Shown here: positions 9,857-18,666 of the stretch, piece by piece
Layout of the letters: each line of letters begins with the position of its first letter
How positions within the stretch are numbered: position 1 is the stretch's first letter
Source: Chrysochromulina parva
Lineage: Eukaryota > Haptophyta > Prymnesiales > Chrysochromulinaceae
DNA: 43,660 nt
Reading direction: 5' to 3'
NCBI GenBank assembly: GCA_002887195.1
Contig: PJAB01000092.1
Location: 1-43,660 of the forward strand
Notes under the pieces: model-generated
Seen by the model: the letters and a program-made list of their open reading frames with translations, nothing else
The model's database searches: none
Told to the model about the DNA's origin: nothing
Made by a program: the position numbers and the translations under genes

Positions 9857-10780
9857 AGGCCCATGGAATCTAGATATTTGAGCGGTGGTGGCAGACTTGC
9901 ATGAGCGCCGCTGTATAGTGCGGTGCGGAACCCCGGTTATGTTTAGTCGAGTAGTCGAAGTAAGTAAAACACGCATGCAAAACACGCCGTCCTGACGGCA
10001 GCGGCGCACACCACGTGGCGAGGCGGGCGCGGGGTACCCAGGCAATAAAAGGCGTCGGGCGGTGATATTTTTCTCGATACGATCAACGTTGAATCGCAGA
10101 ATCCGCGGGCGTGTAGCTTTTCAGATCCACAGAATGATCAGAGAATGATGCTTGATGATGCGGGCGCGTTTAACGCCGCCCGCGAGCCCGCGAGGGCGCG
10201 CTTCAATGAGCGCCACGTTGTACGTGCCCGCCGCAACTTCGCCGCGTGACGCCCCAAAAGTTAAACGGCTCGGCTAACTAACGTGAAGGTACGCATCATA
10301 GGCCCAGTGCCCCAGTCGGGGGGGCAGAGACGAGCGGGGAGGCAGAGACGAGATTCACCCTGGAGATTCAGATTGCGATCCGCCGTTTCGCGTTTGCCCC
10401 GGCGCCGTTATTGGGGGTTTGGGTGTCTCCCGCGAAACAGAGCTCGTTACCCCTTGGCTCGTCCATCGCAGTGGGTCGCGAAACAATGCTCGTTGCCCCT
10501 TGGCTCGCCCATCTGGGGGTTCACCGCCCACGTCGGCGGGCGTCCTCCCTCACGAGTTCATACATGGGTCTCGCCGCACTCTCTTATTTTGGCTGGTTCT
10601 CAGCTCTCCGTCTGCATGTGTCTCATTTCGAGGGTCCTTCGCAGCATCTCGCTCCTGCTGTGAAATGCTGTTTCCGTGTGTCTATGAATGAGGGAGCTGT
10701 GTAGAGGCATCGCGGGCGAACTCATCGGTGTTCTTTGTCGAGGCATTCCGAGTTGCCGGACGGTCGGTTCGGGGTTCCCC
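9857..10780. other. Long gene-free stretch with local repeats
   Basis: No convincing gene. An AATAAA lies at 10044-10049, about 190 bases after the kinesin stop. A near-palindrome (GCGGGCG...CGCCCGC) sits at 10160-10183. At about 10431-10516 a roughly 40-base unit beginning CGCGAAACA and containing CTTGGCTCG is repeated imperfectly with a 46-base period. Open frames over the repeat look accidental. The last part is probably the promoter or 5' leader of the next gene; an ATG at 10688 is in frame with it. Confidence 0.5.
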
Positions 10781-11398
10781 ATGAGCTCGAGCTTTGGGTT
10801 GGTGGTGGGCGGAAAGCTCTCGTTCAGAGGCGACAAGGAGAAGAAGAAGAGGAAGAAGCGTGGCCGTGATGGCCACGATGATGAAATCCCCGAGAGCGAG
10901 CTCGCACTGCCAGACAATCAGCCAACCGAGGTGCCCGGCGTGGGCAGGCTGACGACCTCCGGTGTGGTCGTCATGGGCGTGGACACCGACTTTGTCGCGC
11001 AGGTAGCTGTAGGCGACTCGCTCTTCGTGAGCGTGTCCGACCGCTTCCGCAACCTGCAGACGGACGAGGTGCGCGTGGTAAACATGGTGCTCGGCAAAGC
11101 ATCGCTGAACATCACCGCACCCTTCACATGCGACATCACCACGCCGAGCGTCTTCCTCGTGCACAAAAAGGCGCCCGACCTCGAGGCGCTCCGTGCGGCC
11201 AAGTGCGAGGAGCGCAAGCGGCAGAGGCAGGCCGAGGAGGATGGCGAGATGCTCACCTACCAAAAGCTAAAGCCCTCGCAGGGCGCTGGCACGTGGAAGA
11301 CTCTGCAGACAGTGACAGAACGGGTAGGCCCAGGCGTGAGCCGCGAGGACATGCTGCGGCGACGGGAGAAGGAGAAAGCGGATCGTTTCTGTAAGTGA
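10781..11398 (+). CDS. Conserved basic protein of unknown function
   Basis: 205 residues from the ATG preceding SSSFGLVVGGKLSFRGD; an in-frame ATG 93 bases upstream would add 31 residues with no visible motif. The N-terminus (GGKLSFRGDKEKKKRKKRGR) is a lysine-rich, nuclear-localisation-like stretch similar in style to FAM32A-type proteins. A central beta-rich segment (GVGRLTTSGVVVMGVDTDF...VGDSLFV...ITAPFTCDITTPSVF) looks like a small barrel. The C-terminus (SREDMLRRREKEKADRFCK) is charged and helical and ends in a pattern seen in other nuclear proteins. A nucleolar or RNA-related role would be a guess. It is a single exon. Confidence 0.75.
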   Translation: MSSSFGLVVGGKLSFRGDKEKKKRKKRGRDGHDDEIPESELALPDNQPTEVPGVGRLTTSGVVVMGVDTDFVAQVAVGDSLFVSVSDRFRNLQTDEVRVVNMVLGKASLNITAPFTCDITTPSVFLVHKKAPDLEALRAAKCEERKRQRQAEEDGEMLTYQKLKPSQGAGTWKTLQTVTERVGPGVSREDMLRRREKEKADRFCK

Positions 11399-12026
11399 CA
11401 CGACACAACAGTGACATTGGCTGCGCGCCGCCCCTCGCCATGGGCCCTGCTCGCCCTCGTCTAGCACGGCGGTTCAAAGAGACCTATGGCGGAAGAGTTT
11501 ATGGGATAAATATAGCGATCAGGACACACACTTTCCATCCCACGGATAGATGGCAGCGGTCGTCGACTGACTCCGCTATATAAACACAGCCCTGCGGGGT
11601 GCGGGGCTGCGGGGGGCTGCGGGCTCTCCGCACTCCGGGGCTGTGTTGGGCTGTGTAATATTAAACGCGAGCGAGGTTGGAGGTACTCAGTACTTCTACT
11701 TGTGGGTGACCGGGGGGGGCAGCCCAGCGGAGCCGTCCTTTATTTTGTGCTTTGAGACGGAGGTTTGGTGAGCGCGGGCGTGTGGCCGCGTCATCCGACA
11801 TGACCGACTGACTGACTGCCTGCCTCCTCATACCTCGAGGATCTCGAGACACTTCAGAGACCACAATCAAGTGTCTCCGGGGGACGGTGGACGAGCAAGT
11901 AAACGTGTACGTGAAGTTCTTGATTGTTCGCCTCATCGACGAAAACGCATCTTCCGAAGAAACGCGCGGCGCGTTTGTCGCCTCGAGACCCAATTCTCCG
12001 TCGTGCACCCAGGAACCCGCGCGAAG
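11399..12026. promoter_or_regulatory. Upstream region of the channel gene with TATATAAA and stem-loops
   Basis: Gene-free. TATATAAA occurs at 11577-11584, followed at once by ACACAGCCC (11584-11592), whose complement GGGCTGTGT appears twice (11638-11646 and 11648-11656), so two alternative stem-loops are possible around a G-rich interior. If the TATA element is used, the channel mRNA has a leader of about 400 bases; alternatively there is an undetected 5' exon. The channel frame stays open upstream to about 11871 but without an ATG. Confidence 0.4.
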
Positions 12027-15000
12027 ATGGAGTTGGAACTGCGGAAACGGATGCACGACTTTCATAGGCGGCTGGAGGTCGACCATCAGATCCTCGAGGG
12101 AGCGCATAAGCAGCTAGGGCAGATGGTCAACGATTCACTGACCTCAACCAGCTCCTCTTCCTCCTCAGCACGCTCCACTGCTGCGGCGCCCGGCGCTGCG
12201 GCGCGCGGGGTTGTGATGGACTCCAACTATGAGGCGCGTGTGCTTGCCGCGCTGGCGGCGACTCAAAAATTGGAGGAGCGCCTGGCGTTGACATGGGCCA
12301 CGATGTCCGCGCAACAGGAGCAGCTCGGTGAGACGCTCCGCGAACATGCAATCGTCACAGGCGACTTGCGGAGGGATGTTGCGCGCCTGGAAAACGCTAT
12401 GGGCGGCAAAGACGGCTGTATCGCCGTGTTCCCAACTGCGTCGCCAGATCCTTCAGTCCATTCGCTCCCGAGCTCGCCCAGCTTATTCGAAGAATCGAGT
12501 CCCACAAAGACGCCAGCATGGGGCCTCTCAAGAAAGAAATCCATCATGAACATGGTTGTGGCTTCTGCTGCTGCTGCTGCTGCGCCGTCCGCTGAACTCA
12601 ACGCTGATGAAAAGTCTGCTGAATCGCCGCTCGACGGAACTTATACCTGGGAGATGCTCGAGGGCGATCCGAACGTCAAAGCCCTCATCAAAGATGTGCG
12701 TGGCAAGCTTACCGAGTATGTCAACAATAACAGGCGGAAGGTGCCCACAATCGCCGACCTTGAGTCGGAGGGCACGCTTTACTTGCAGCTTCTCTCAGCA
12801 AAGGGCCTCTGCTCGGCTGACGCCAACGGCCTTTCGGACCCTTGTACTAATCTCACAGTCGAACAGCGCCCTCGCTCATCCGCCCTCTGGTTTGCTCACG
12901 TGCGCACGACCTGTGTTTCGATTCTCTCGTCCACCGCGTGTCCAGATGTCAAGCTAGCATTGGGACAGCAGCAGCAGCGATCACGCAAGAAGCTTAAGAC
13001 TCTCAACCCCGTGTGGGTCGACGAAGTCTTTGCCTTCTCTGGCGTCCTCGGCCAGCTTATTGCCGACCCCCTTAAGCTATCGGTGTGGGATTTCGATCTG
13101 TATCGGCTCGGCGGCTCTAAAGATGATTTCCTTGGCCGCGCCGACGTTGAGCTGGCCGACCACACATACTGCAACGAGGTGCGCCGCGACATGACCGTGG
13201 TCCTCGACACGCAAGGCGAGGTGCGCATTCAGCTGTGGTGGGAGCCGGAGGGTCTAGACGATCAGCGTCAGAACAACCAAAAGACCAGGACTCGGGCGGG
13301 GCGGCAATCCAGAGGCAGAGTAGGCGGCACGGGCGATTCCACGTGGCGCAACTCGTACATTAACAAGTACGTTGTCCAGCCGCTCCTCTGGTACATCCCC
13401 GAGCAGTTCAAGACCTTTCGTGGCTGCTGTAGCGTCTGCTGCTTCAAAGTGCTCCCCCCTGAATCACCCTTCCGCTCCCGTTGGAACGTGTTGCTCGCCA
13501 TCGGCATCCTCTATTGCGGCATCGCCGTTCCCCTCGAGATTGCATTCGAGCCGGACATGGTCCAAGCCATGTGCACAAATCCTAAGGACCCCTACGGCCC
13601 GATCTCGTTTCGCGGAAATTGCATCTCCTACCTGCAATGGTATTGGGGCAACGCGTTGGTCGACCTGTTTTTCATCATCGACATTGTCCTCAACTTCCGC
13701 ACAGGTTTCATGCGCGAAGGTCATCTCGTCGCCGATGATTGGGAGGTGGCCAAGGCATACGTGCATGGTTCCTTTGTGATGGACGCGATCGGCTCCTTCC
13801 CGATCAACATCGTGACCATGCTTACGAATCCCGACAATCCCTACGGTGATGCGCAGATAGCCGAAATGCAGCAAGCCCAGTCGGGCGGTGCGGACGCCGC
13901 GCGCGCCAACCGCATGCTGCGGCTCGTGCGGATGGCAAAGCTCACAAAGCTTTTTCGCATGCGGAGGCTCGCAAAGTCCTTGGAAGCGTTGGAAGATTTG
14001 GGTTTGGACCCCAACGCGATTACCGTGGTGAAATTGCTGTCCCTCGTCGTCTTCTGCTGCCATCTGCTCGGCTGTCTCTGGTGGATGGTCGCTGACATCG
14101 AGAGGTCAGAGGAGGAGTTGGGCCCTGAGCCAGGATCGTGGTTGGCCTCGCCGTGGCACGCGGGCGAGAACAACTGGCAACCACCCCACTGGCTTAGGAA
14201 CGACGCATCGGTCACGATGAAGTACACGTACTCTTTCGCTTGGGGAGCTGGTATGGTGACCTCGCTGATGCCACGCGACATTGAGCCGTTGACCGTGACG
14301 GAGTCGCTCCTGACGACCGCATGCATGTTCATCGGCCTGCTGCTCAACGCCTACATCATCTCTACGCTCAACCAAGCGCTCGCCGCGATGAATGCGAAAA
14401 GACAGCTCACGGGCAAGCAGCTCGATTCGATCAAGACGTACCTCGTGCTCAAGGCCGTCCCGCCCGCCTTGCGCGCACGTATCATGGAGTACTACGAATA
14501 CCTCCTCACCTCCTCGGCCGCGTTGCAGGACATGAACATGTTTGATCAGCTGCCCCTCAACCTCTCGGCGCAACTGGACCTCGTCACCTCCCGTCGACTC
14601 ACGTCCAGATGTCCCTTCTTCCACAACGTGTCGAATGCGTCGCTCGTTGCGCTCATCGCCGAGTTCAAGGCTTGCGTCTATATCCCGGATCAACTTATCA
14701 CTATGCAGGGCACGCCGCTCACCGCCTGCTTCTTCATCAACAAGGGCATAGTTCAGACCTCCACGCACGACGGGATGCAAACGAACCTCACCAACACGGA
14801 CAACTTCGGTTTCAACGATTACTATGCCAGCTGCGTTGCCAAGATGCAGCCGCGCTGCACGCAGACGGCCAAGGCGGTGACCTACTGCGATTTGACTACC
14901 CTCGACGTCGAAACCATTGACGATGCGCTCAAGCACGACACGAAGTTTAAGGATGAAATCCTCGAGGCTCGACGAGCGGCTGCGGCCGCCGCGAGGAGCG

Positions 15001-15554
15001 CGATGGCAGCCAAGGCCCGTAATCTGGTGCCCAATCACCGCAAGATTGATACTCGGCTTTCTGGCATTGATTGGGTCGTCCGCAAGCTCACCAGAACAAG
15101 GAACAAATGGCCCAAACTGGCTGACAAAGCAGGTTGGGACCTACTTAGGCGCAAGGCGGCTTCAGATACTGGTCAGCTCGTGACGACGCCGCCGGTCTCG
15201 AACCCGGTCTTGGTGCGAATGGGCGAGGAATACATGGCCGAGCTCAACACCTGCATTGAGCTCGCGCGGTACTTGCGGCACACTAGCAGCAGTTCACATC
15301 AGTCCAGACTGCGTGCCACATTCTTGCGGGCAACGGCCAAGCTGGAGGGCATTATGGAGGAAGATGACTCCTCCAGCATCCACAGCGGCAGCAGCGGGGT
15401 TGAGGGCCTCACCAGAAGCGGGGGCAGCCGCAGCGCCTCGCCCATTGATGACTCTCGTTCGCACGCTCCCGACTCTCGTCTGCGAGGGCGTTCCGATGGA
15501 AAAATCATCGCCTTTTCACATGTTGCTCCGCCCGATGCCTTGTTGAAAGCTTGA
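12027..15554 (+). CDS. C2-domain voltage-gated cation channel with cyclic-nucleotide-binding fold
   Basis: 1141 residues after removing an in-frame 102-nt intron. Start is the first ATG of the frame. Residues 1-130 are a predicted coiled coil; about 251-370 is a C2 domain with Ca2+-type aspartates (SADANGLSDPYVKL, WDFDLYRLGGSKDD). The channel follows: S1 452-473, S2 510-530 (LVDLFFIIDIVLNF), S4 595-620 with regularly spaced Arg/Lys (RMLRLVRMAKLTKLFRMRRL), S5 630-655, pore 696-720, S6 then a C-linker (IKTYLVLKAVPPALRARIMEYYEYL). The architecture is that of KCNH/HCN/CNG channels. The filter is TSLMPRD (711-717) rather than TVGYGD, so K+ selectivity is doubtful. In the nucleotide fold (about 835-935) the expected FGE reads FGF and the RTA position reads QTA, so cyclic-nucleotide binding is probably lost. 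The acidic, Ser-rich tail is low complexity. It is likely in a plasma or ciliary membrane. Confidence 0.85.
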   Translation: MELELRKRMHDFHRRLEVDHQILEGAHKQLGQMVNDSLTSTSSSSSSARSTAAAPGAAARGVVMDSNYEARVLAALAATQKLEERLALTWATMSAQQEQLGETLREHAIVTGDLRRDVARLENAMGGKDGCIAVFPTASPDPSVHSLPSSPSLFEESSPTKTPAWGLSRKKSIMNMVVASAAAAAAPSAELNADEKSAESPLDGTYTWEMLEGDPNVKALIKDVRGKLTEYVNNNRRKVPTIADLESEGTLYLQLLSAKGLCSADANGLSDPCTNLTVEQRPRSSALWFAHVRTTCVSILSSTACPDVKLALGQQQQRSRKKLKTLNPVWVDEVFAFSGVLGQLIADPLKLSVWDFDLYRLGGSKDDFLGRADVELADHTYCNEVRRDMTVVLDTQGEVRIQLWWEPEGLDDQRQNNQKTRTRAGRQSRGRVGGTGDSTWRNSYINKYVVQPLLWYIPEQFKTFRGCCSVCCFKVLPPESPFRSRWNVLLAIGILYCGIAVPLEIAFEPDMVQAMCTNPKDPYGPISFRGNCISYLQWYWGNALVDLFFIIDIVLNFRTGFMREGHLVADDWEVAKAYVHGSFVMDAIGSFPINIVTMLTNPDNPYGDAQIAEMQQAQSGGADAARANRMLRLVRMAKLTKLFRMRRLAKSLEALEDLGLDPNAITVVKLLSLVVFCCHLLGCLWWMVADIERSEEELGPEPGSWLASPWHAGENNWQPPHWLRNDASVTMKYTYSFAWGAGMVTSLMPRDIEPLTVTESLLTTACMFIGLLLNAYIISTLNQALAAMNAKRQLTGKQLDSIKTYLVLKAVPPALRARIMEYYEYLLTSSAALQDMNMFDQLPLNLSAQLDLVTSRRLTSRCPFFHNVSNASLVALIAEFKACVYIPDQLITMQGTPLTACFFINKGIVQTSTHDGMQTNLTNTDNFGFNDYYASCVAKMQPRCTQTAKAVTYCDLTTLDVETIDDALKHDTKFKDEILEARRAAAAAARSAMAAKARNLVPNHRKIDTRLSGIDWVVRKLTRTRNKWPKLADKAGWDLLRRKAASDTGQLVTTPPVSNPVLVRMGEEYMAELNTCIELARYLRHTSSSSHQSRLRATFLRATAKLEGIMEEDDSSSIHSGSSGVEGLTRSGGSRSASPIDDSRSHAPDSRLRGRSDGKIIAFSHVAPPDALLKA
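12844..12945 (+). other. In-frame intron inside the C2 domain
   Basis: 102 nt (34 codons, no stop), GTACTAATC...GTGTCCAG. Splicing turns ...LSDPC(34 residues)DVKLALG into LSDPYVKLALG, the canonical C2 loop. The intron is therefore invisible to simple open-frame finding. Confidence 0.85.
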
Positions 15555-15652
15555 TAGAGGCCAAAAGTGTAGGGACAAAGAATCTCCAAGTAATCTTCGC
15601 TGCACTTTGACGATTCATTGACGCATCTCGCTGACCTCGAAAGTCGAAACCC

Positions 15653-16032
15653 ATGTTTCGAGTCCTCTTGATCGCTCTCCTCTGCGCCTTCGCCAGCTCA
15701 CTGCAGCTCGGGGCGCCGCGTACGCGCCGCGACGTCTTCAGCGCGCTTGCTGCCAGCCCGCTGGTTCTCGGCGCCGTCGCGGCGAACGCTGCGGAGGCGA
15801 AGGCGGTCTGGGCCATTCGTCCGGGCATTGCTGGCATGACGGAGAAGGTCCCTGCCGTGGCCAAGGGCTGCAACGTGAGTAGCATTTTCCTTGAACCGTA
15901 GCACTGGGGAAATCCTGCGCTGAAACGTGCGTCTACTGCTGTTCGCAGGTGGAAAAGCCCTGCGACAAGGGTGCCACCTTCCCGTACTCAGAGGTCTCGG
16001 ACAAACCGGCTCGCGGCCCCATCAAGAAGTAA
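15653..16032 (+). CDS. Small thylakoid-lumen protein of unknown function (two exons)
   Basis: Exons 15653-15874 and 15949-16032 encode 101 residues. The leader is three-part: a signal peptide (MFRVLLIALLCAFASS), a short transit peptide (LQLGAPRT), then a twin-arginine lumen signal (RRDVFSALAASPLVLGAVAANAAEA) ending in an ANA/AEA processing site. The mature part is only about 52 residues (KAVWAIRPGIAG...KGCNVEKPCDKG...GPIKK), positively charged, with two Cys seven residues apart that could form a disulfide. Size and location suggest an extrinsic photosystem subunit, but no family was recognised. The intron falls between the Cys-bearing motifs. Confidence 0.82.
15875..15948 (+). other. Intron of the lumenal protein gene
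   Basis: 74 nt, GTGAGTAGC...TGTTCGCAG, phase 0. It contains in-frame stops, so it must be removed to reach the second Cys motif. Apart from the GTGAGT donor it does not resemble the GATTGCC introns. Confidence 0.85.
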
Positions 16033-16186
16033 ATTCGCTCTGCGGAGGGTGCTGCGCCCTACGGCCCGCACAGAAAAGGACACGAGGTGGGTCCTCTGCT
16101 ATAGTTGCGCATGCCCAGCTGCGGTCGCTGCGTGACCGCAAGAGACCGGCTTGAGACAACAAATCGTTCGTTTCATGTGACCTTGT

Positions 16187-17959
16187 ATGTTTAAGTCTTC
16201 AGCGTCATTGAGCGAGAGAAGTGGCGCGTGTGCGTGCCGCGAGGCACACCGGACGGCGGCCCTAGGTCAAGTGTCTCAAGTGAGTCTCGAGTCCCCTCGC
16301 GCATGCATCGATCTCGATGCTGCGAACGGTTTTGACGTTACACGACCATGCAACACGACCAGCGACGTGAACTCTTTTCTCGGCCCCGACACTCATGTCA
16401 TGCGCTACGCCGACCTCGAGCGAGCTAAGGAGCTCGCGCTGCCGCCCGCGCCACAACAAGCGCCACCGTGGCTTACCGGACTTTCGCCAAGTGCTGCAGT
16501 CGTCGTAAAGCGTACGACGGGTGCAAAGCTGGGGCATGCCATGCTAGATGTGGCGTCCGCGCTGCTGATTGCCGGTGCGATGAACTGGAGCTATATCCCA
16601 CCTGGGCGGGACTCTCTCGATTTGTGGAAGGTGTTTGACTTCAGGCATTTGAAGCCTAACCTCTCGCTTCACGGCGAGTCATCATCCGCTTGGGAGTCGG
16701 CTGGAGCTTGTCCGCGCAACTGGACCATCATCTCATTTCGACATGTGTTTGGGTGGACCGGCGAACCGAGCTGGGCGAAAACAGTGTCGTACATGCGTCG
16801 CAAGACGGAGCGTGAGAGCGGGCCAATGTGCATCGTCTGCCAGGGCTCAGTTCGCGTCATGCTGCACCACTATCGCTCGTGGGAGCTGTACGGGATGGTC
16901 CGACAAGGAGTCTACGCTGCGGTGACGAGGGCGTTGCGAGCCGGCCTCCGGACGAGATTTGAAATCGCATCTGATCGAGGCTCCTCCCCTGCACACTCGC
17001 CGCACGGATCTGAGGCCTCACGCCAGCGCATCTCCGTCGTGCTCCATGCTCGTCGCTCCGATCCTACGAAGCATCGCGATGGCACCAAGACGTCTATCGA
17101 CTGGAAGCAAGACGTGCACCATGGCAAGGACACCTCTGTGGTCGCGGCGACCATCTGGCACTTGGGGCGTGCCTTGGTCGAGGCTGGCGGGGACATGCAA
17201 GAGACGGTGCTTGACGCGACTGTATGCACGGAGACCGCGCGCAAGCCAAGCGACCTCCGCAACAGGACGCGAGGCGCCGTGATGGGCGCGTTGCCGTTGG
17301 CCTCAGGGCGACGCGCCCATCACGGCGCCGCCGCAGCTCTGCGTGCAGGAGCTCTGACCGCAGATCTGGACACTCTTGGAGGTCCCCACGAAGGAGCCGA
17401 GCAAAGCCTCGCTGTTGCGTCAGGGGTGCGAAGCCCAGCTCAAGAGCATATTAACCGAGGGACGAAGGGGGTGTTGCTCCATCTCACGGCCAGAGAGGCA
17501 CAGGCAATCGATGACCCGAACGATGTGTGGACGCATGGGTGTCCCAGTGACCTGCCGAATGGGTCGAGAACAAAGTGCCGCGTTCAGTCTGGCGCCCTGC
17601 TCGACGACCTCAGGCGCTTCGTGGACGCCGATATCTTCGTGATGGCGCCCTCCTCCCTTTCGTATCTCGCTGCCTATCTGCGTGAGGCAGAGCAACGGCT
17701 GACGTTGGTGGCCATCTCGCGTCGCTTTCTCACGCCGGCCGAGTTTTGGATGTTCTACTCCGCTGATGACGCATTCCTCCCGCCAAATCTGTACTTCATC
17801 AATGGCACCGACACCGCAGAAACTGTCTCACGACTCCACGGGGCAGCGCAACTCAATCGGACCGTCGAGTGGCTCACGCCTCTCACACTCACACAGCGCA
17901 GAATGCACACAGAGAGAGTGGCGGTTGCCCGGTCGAGCACTTTACCAGCCCACCCATGA
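16187..17959 (+). CDS. Glycosyltransferase-like protein, fucosyltransferase type
   Basis: 590 residues, single exon, starting at the first ATG. No signal peptide or anchor is visible, so a short upstream exon may be missing. Features of the GT-B fucosyltransferase style are GAKLGHAMLDVASALLIAG near residue 110, where the gene product would bind acceptor or donor, RISVVLHARRSD near 280 (the HxRRxD motif that binds GDP-fucose in GT11, GT23 and related enzymes), and DLRRFVDADIFVMAPSSLSYL near 475, the usual C-terminal motif. Several NxT/NxS sites suggest a lumenal protein. The donor sugar is not certain. A perfect 19-bp inverted repeat lies in the less conserved middle. AATAAA is found 16 bases after the stop. 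Confidence 0.6.
   Translation: MFKSSASLSERSGACACREAHRTAALGQVSQVSLESPRACIDLDAANGFDVTRPCNTTSDVNSFLGPDTHVMRYADLERAKELALPPAPQQAPPWLTGLSPSAAVVVKRTTGAKLGHAMLDVASALLIAGAMNWSYIPPGRDSLDLWKVFDFRHLKPNLSLHGESSSAWESAGACPRNWTIISFRHVFGWTGEPSWAKTVSYMRRKTERESGPMCIVCQGSVRVMLHHYRSWELYGMVRQGVYAAVTRALRAGLRTRFEIASDRGSSPAHSPHGSEASRQRISVVLHARRSDPTKHRDGTKTSIDWKQDVHHGKDTSVVAATIWHLGRALVEAGGDMQETVLDATVCTETARKPSDLRNRTRGAVMGALPLASGRRAHHGAAAALRAGALTADLDTLGGPHEGAEQSLAVASGVRSPAQEHINRGTKGVLLHLTAREAQAIDDPNDVWTHGCPSDLPNGSRTKCRVQSGALLDDLRRFVDADIFVMAPSSLSYLAAYLREAEQRLTLVAISRRFLTPAEFWMFYSADDAFLPPNLYFINGTDTAETVSRLHGAAQLNRTVEWLTPLTLTQRRMHTERVAVARSSTLPAHP
17273..17329. repeat. 19-bp perfect inverted repeat within a CDS
   Basis: GGCGCCGTGATGGGCGCGT (17273-17291) and its exact complement (17311-17329) flank a 19-nt loop inside the fucosyltransferase-like gene. 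Seventeen bases of the right arm (GCGCCCATCACGGCGCC) recur at 22386-22402 in the PDZ/coiled-coil gene. Confidence 0.85.
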
Positions 17960-17975
17960 GATGGATCATTCGGAA

Positions 17976-17981
17976 AATAAA
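17976..17981 (+). other. AATAAA polyadenylation-like signal
   Basis: AATAAA 16 bases after the stop of the fucosyltransferase-like gene. Confidence 0.4.
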
Positions 17982-18666
17982 GACTTAAAGAGGTTCACCA
18001 TGCTCTTCACAGTCACACGGAGGACATGTCTTCACACTTCAGTTCGGTCTACCATTCGTCACGCCATTGAATCCTCGCGCCCTCCCGCTTGGCAGGCTCA
18101 CAAAACGCACCCCCACGCACACTCCAGTGCCCCCTCCCGAACCCTGCCGTCGAGCCCCTCGCGGTCTCGTTTGGTTTCTCAATTCCTTCTTCAGTTATGA
18201 ATGTTAAAACTTGACCCAAAGGGGTAGGGGAGGGTATTCTTTCTGGATTCACACACTATCCCCACCACCTGATCTTGAACTCAGTGGTTGACCCAAAGGG
18301 CTAGGGGAGGGTATTCTTTCTGGATTCACACACTATCCCCACCACCTGATTTTGAACTCAGTGGTTGACCCAAAGGGGTAGGGGAGGGTATTCTTTCTGG
18401 ATTCACACACTATCCTCACCACCTGATTTTGAACTCAGTGAAATAGACACATCAGATACGCGCTGTAGACAACTATCCCCATGCGATACCGTACGCGACG
18501 TGTACGGCCTTCACGACGACGACGTCAACCCAACTTGGTGAGCCTCCTTCTCTTTCGCGGATTACACACCCGCGTTCAAGTCCGGATGGGTCCAAGGAAT
18601 TCGAGCGCGTTCGAGGACGCTTCAGGATCTCGGCAAATGCTCGGTGTGCCAGCTCACCCACGGTAG
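17982..18666. other. Gene-free stretch between convergent genes
   Basis: About 700 bases between two convergent genes. Apart from the 77-bp tandem repeat no gene was seen. Low-complexity C/T-rich sequence precedes the repeat. Confidence 0.5.
18211..18440. repeat. Three tandem copies of a 77-bp unit
   Basis: Units start at 18211, 18288 and 18365, each beginning TTGACCCAAAGGG and ending TTGAACTCAGTG. They differ at only a few positions, so amplification is recent. No spacer-repeat alternation and no coding potential. Confidence 0.95.

Noticed and set aside
10283..10663. Open frames over the 46-base repeat
   Set aside because: All three plus frames are open at once because of the repeat and base composition; no protein-like sequence.
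14106..15038. 310-codon open frame antisense to the channel gene
   Set aside because: Overlaps the S6, C-linker and nucleotide-fold coding region and shows only Arg/His/Gly-rich composition.
18211..18440. CRISPR-like array
   Set aside because: The 77-bp units are contiguous without variable spacers, and the host is eukaryotic.
18550..18600. tRNA-like GTTCAAGTCC word
   Set aside because: Flanking bases do not form a T arm and no acceptor or anticodon stem could be drawn.
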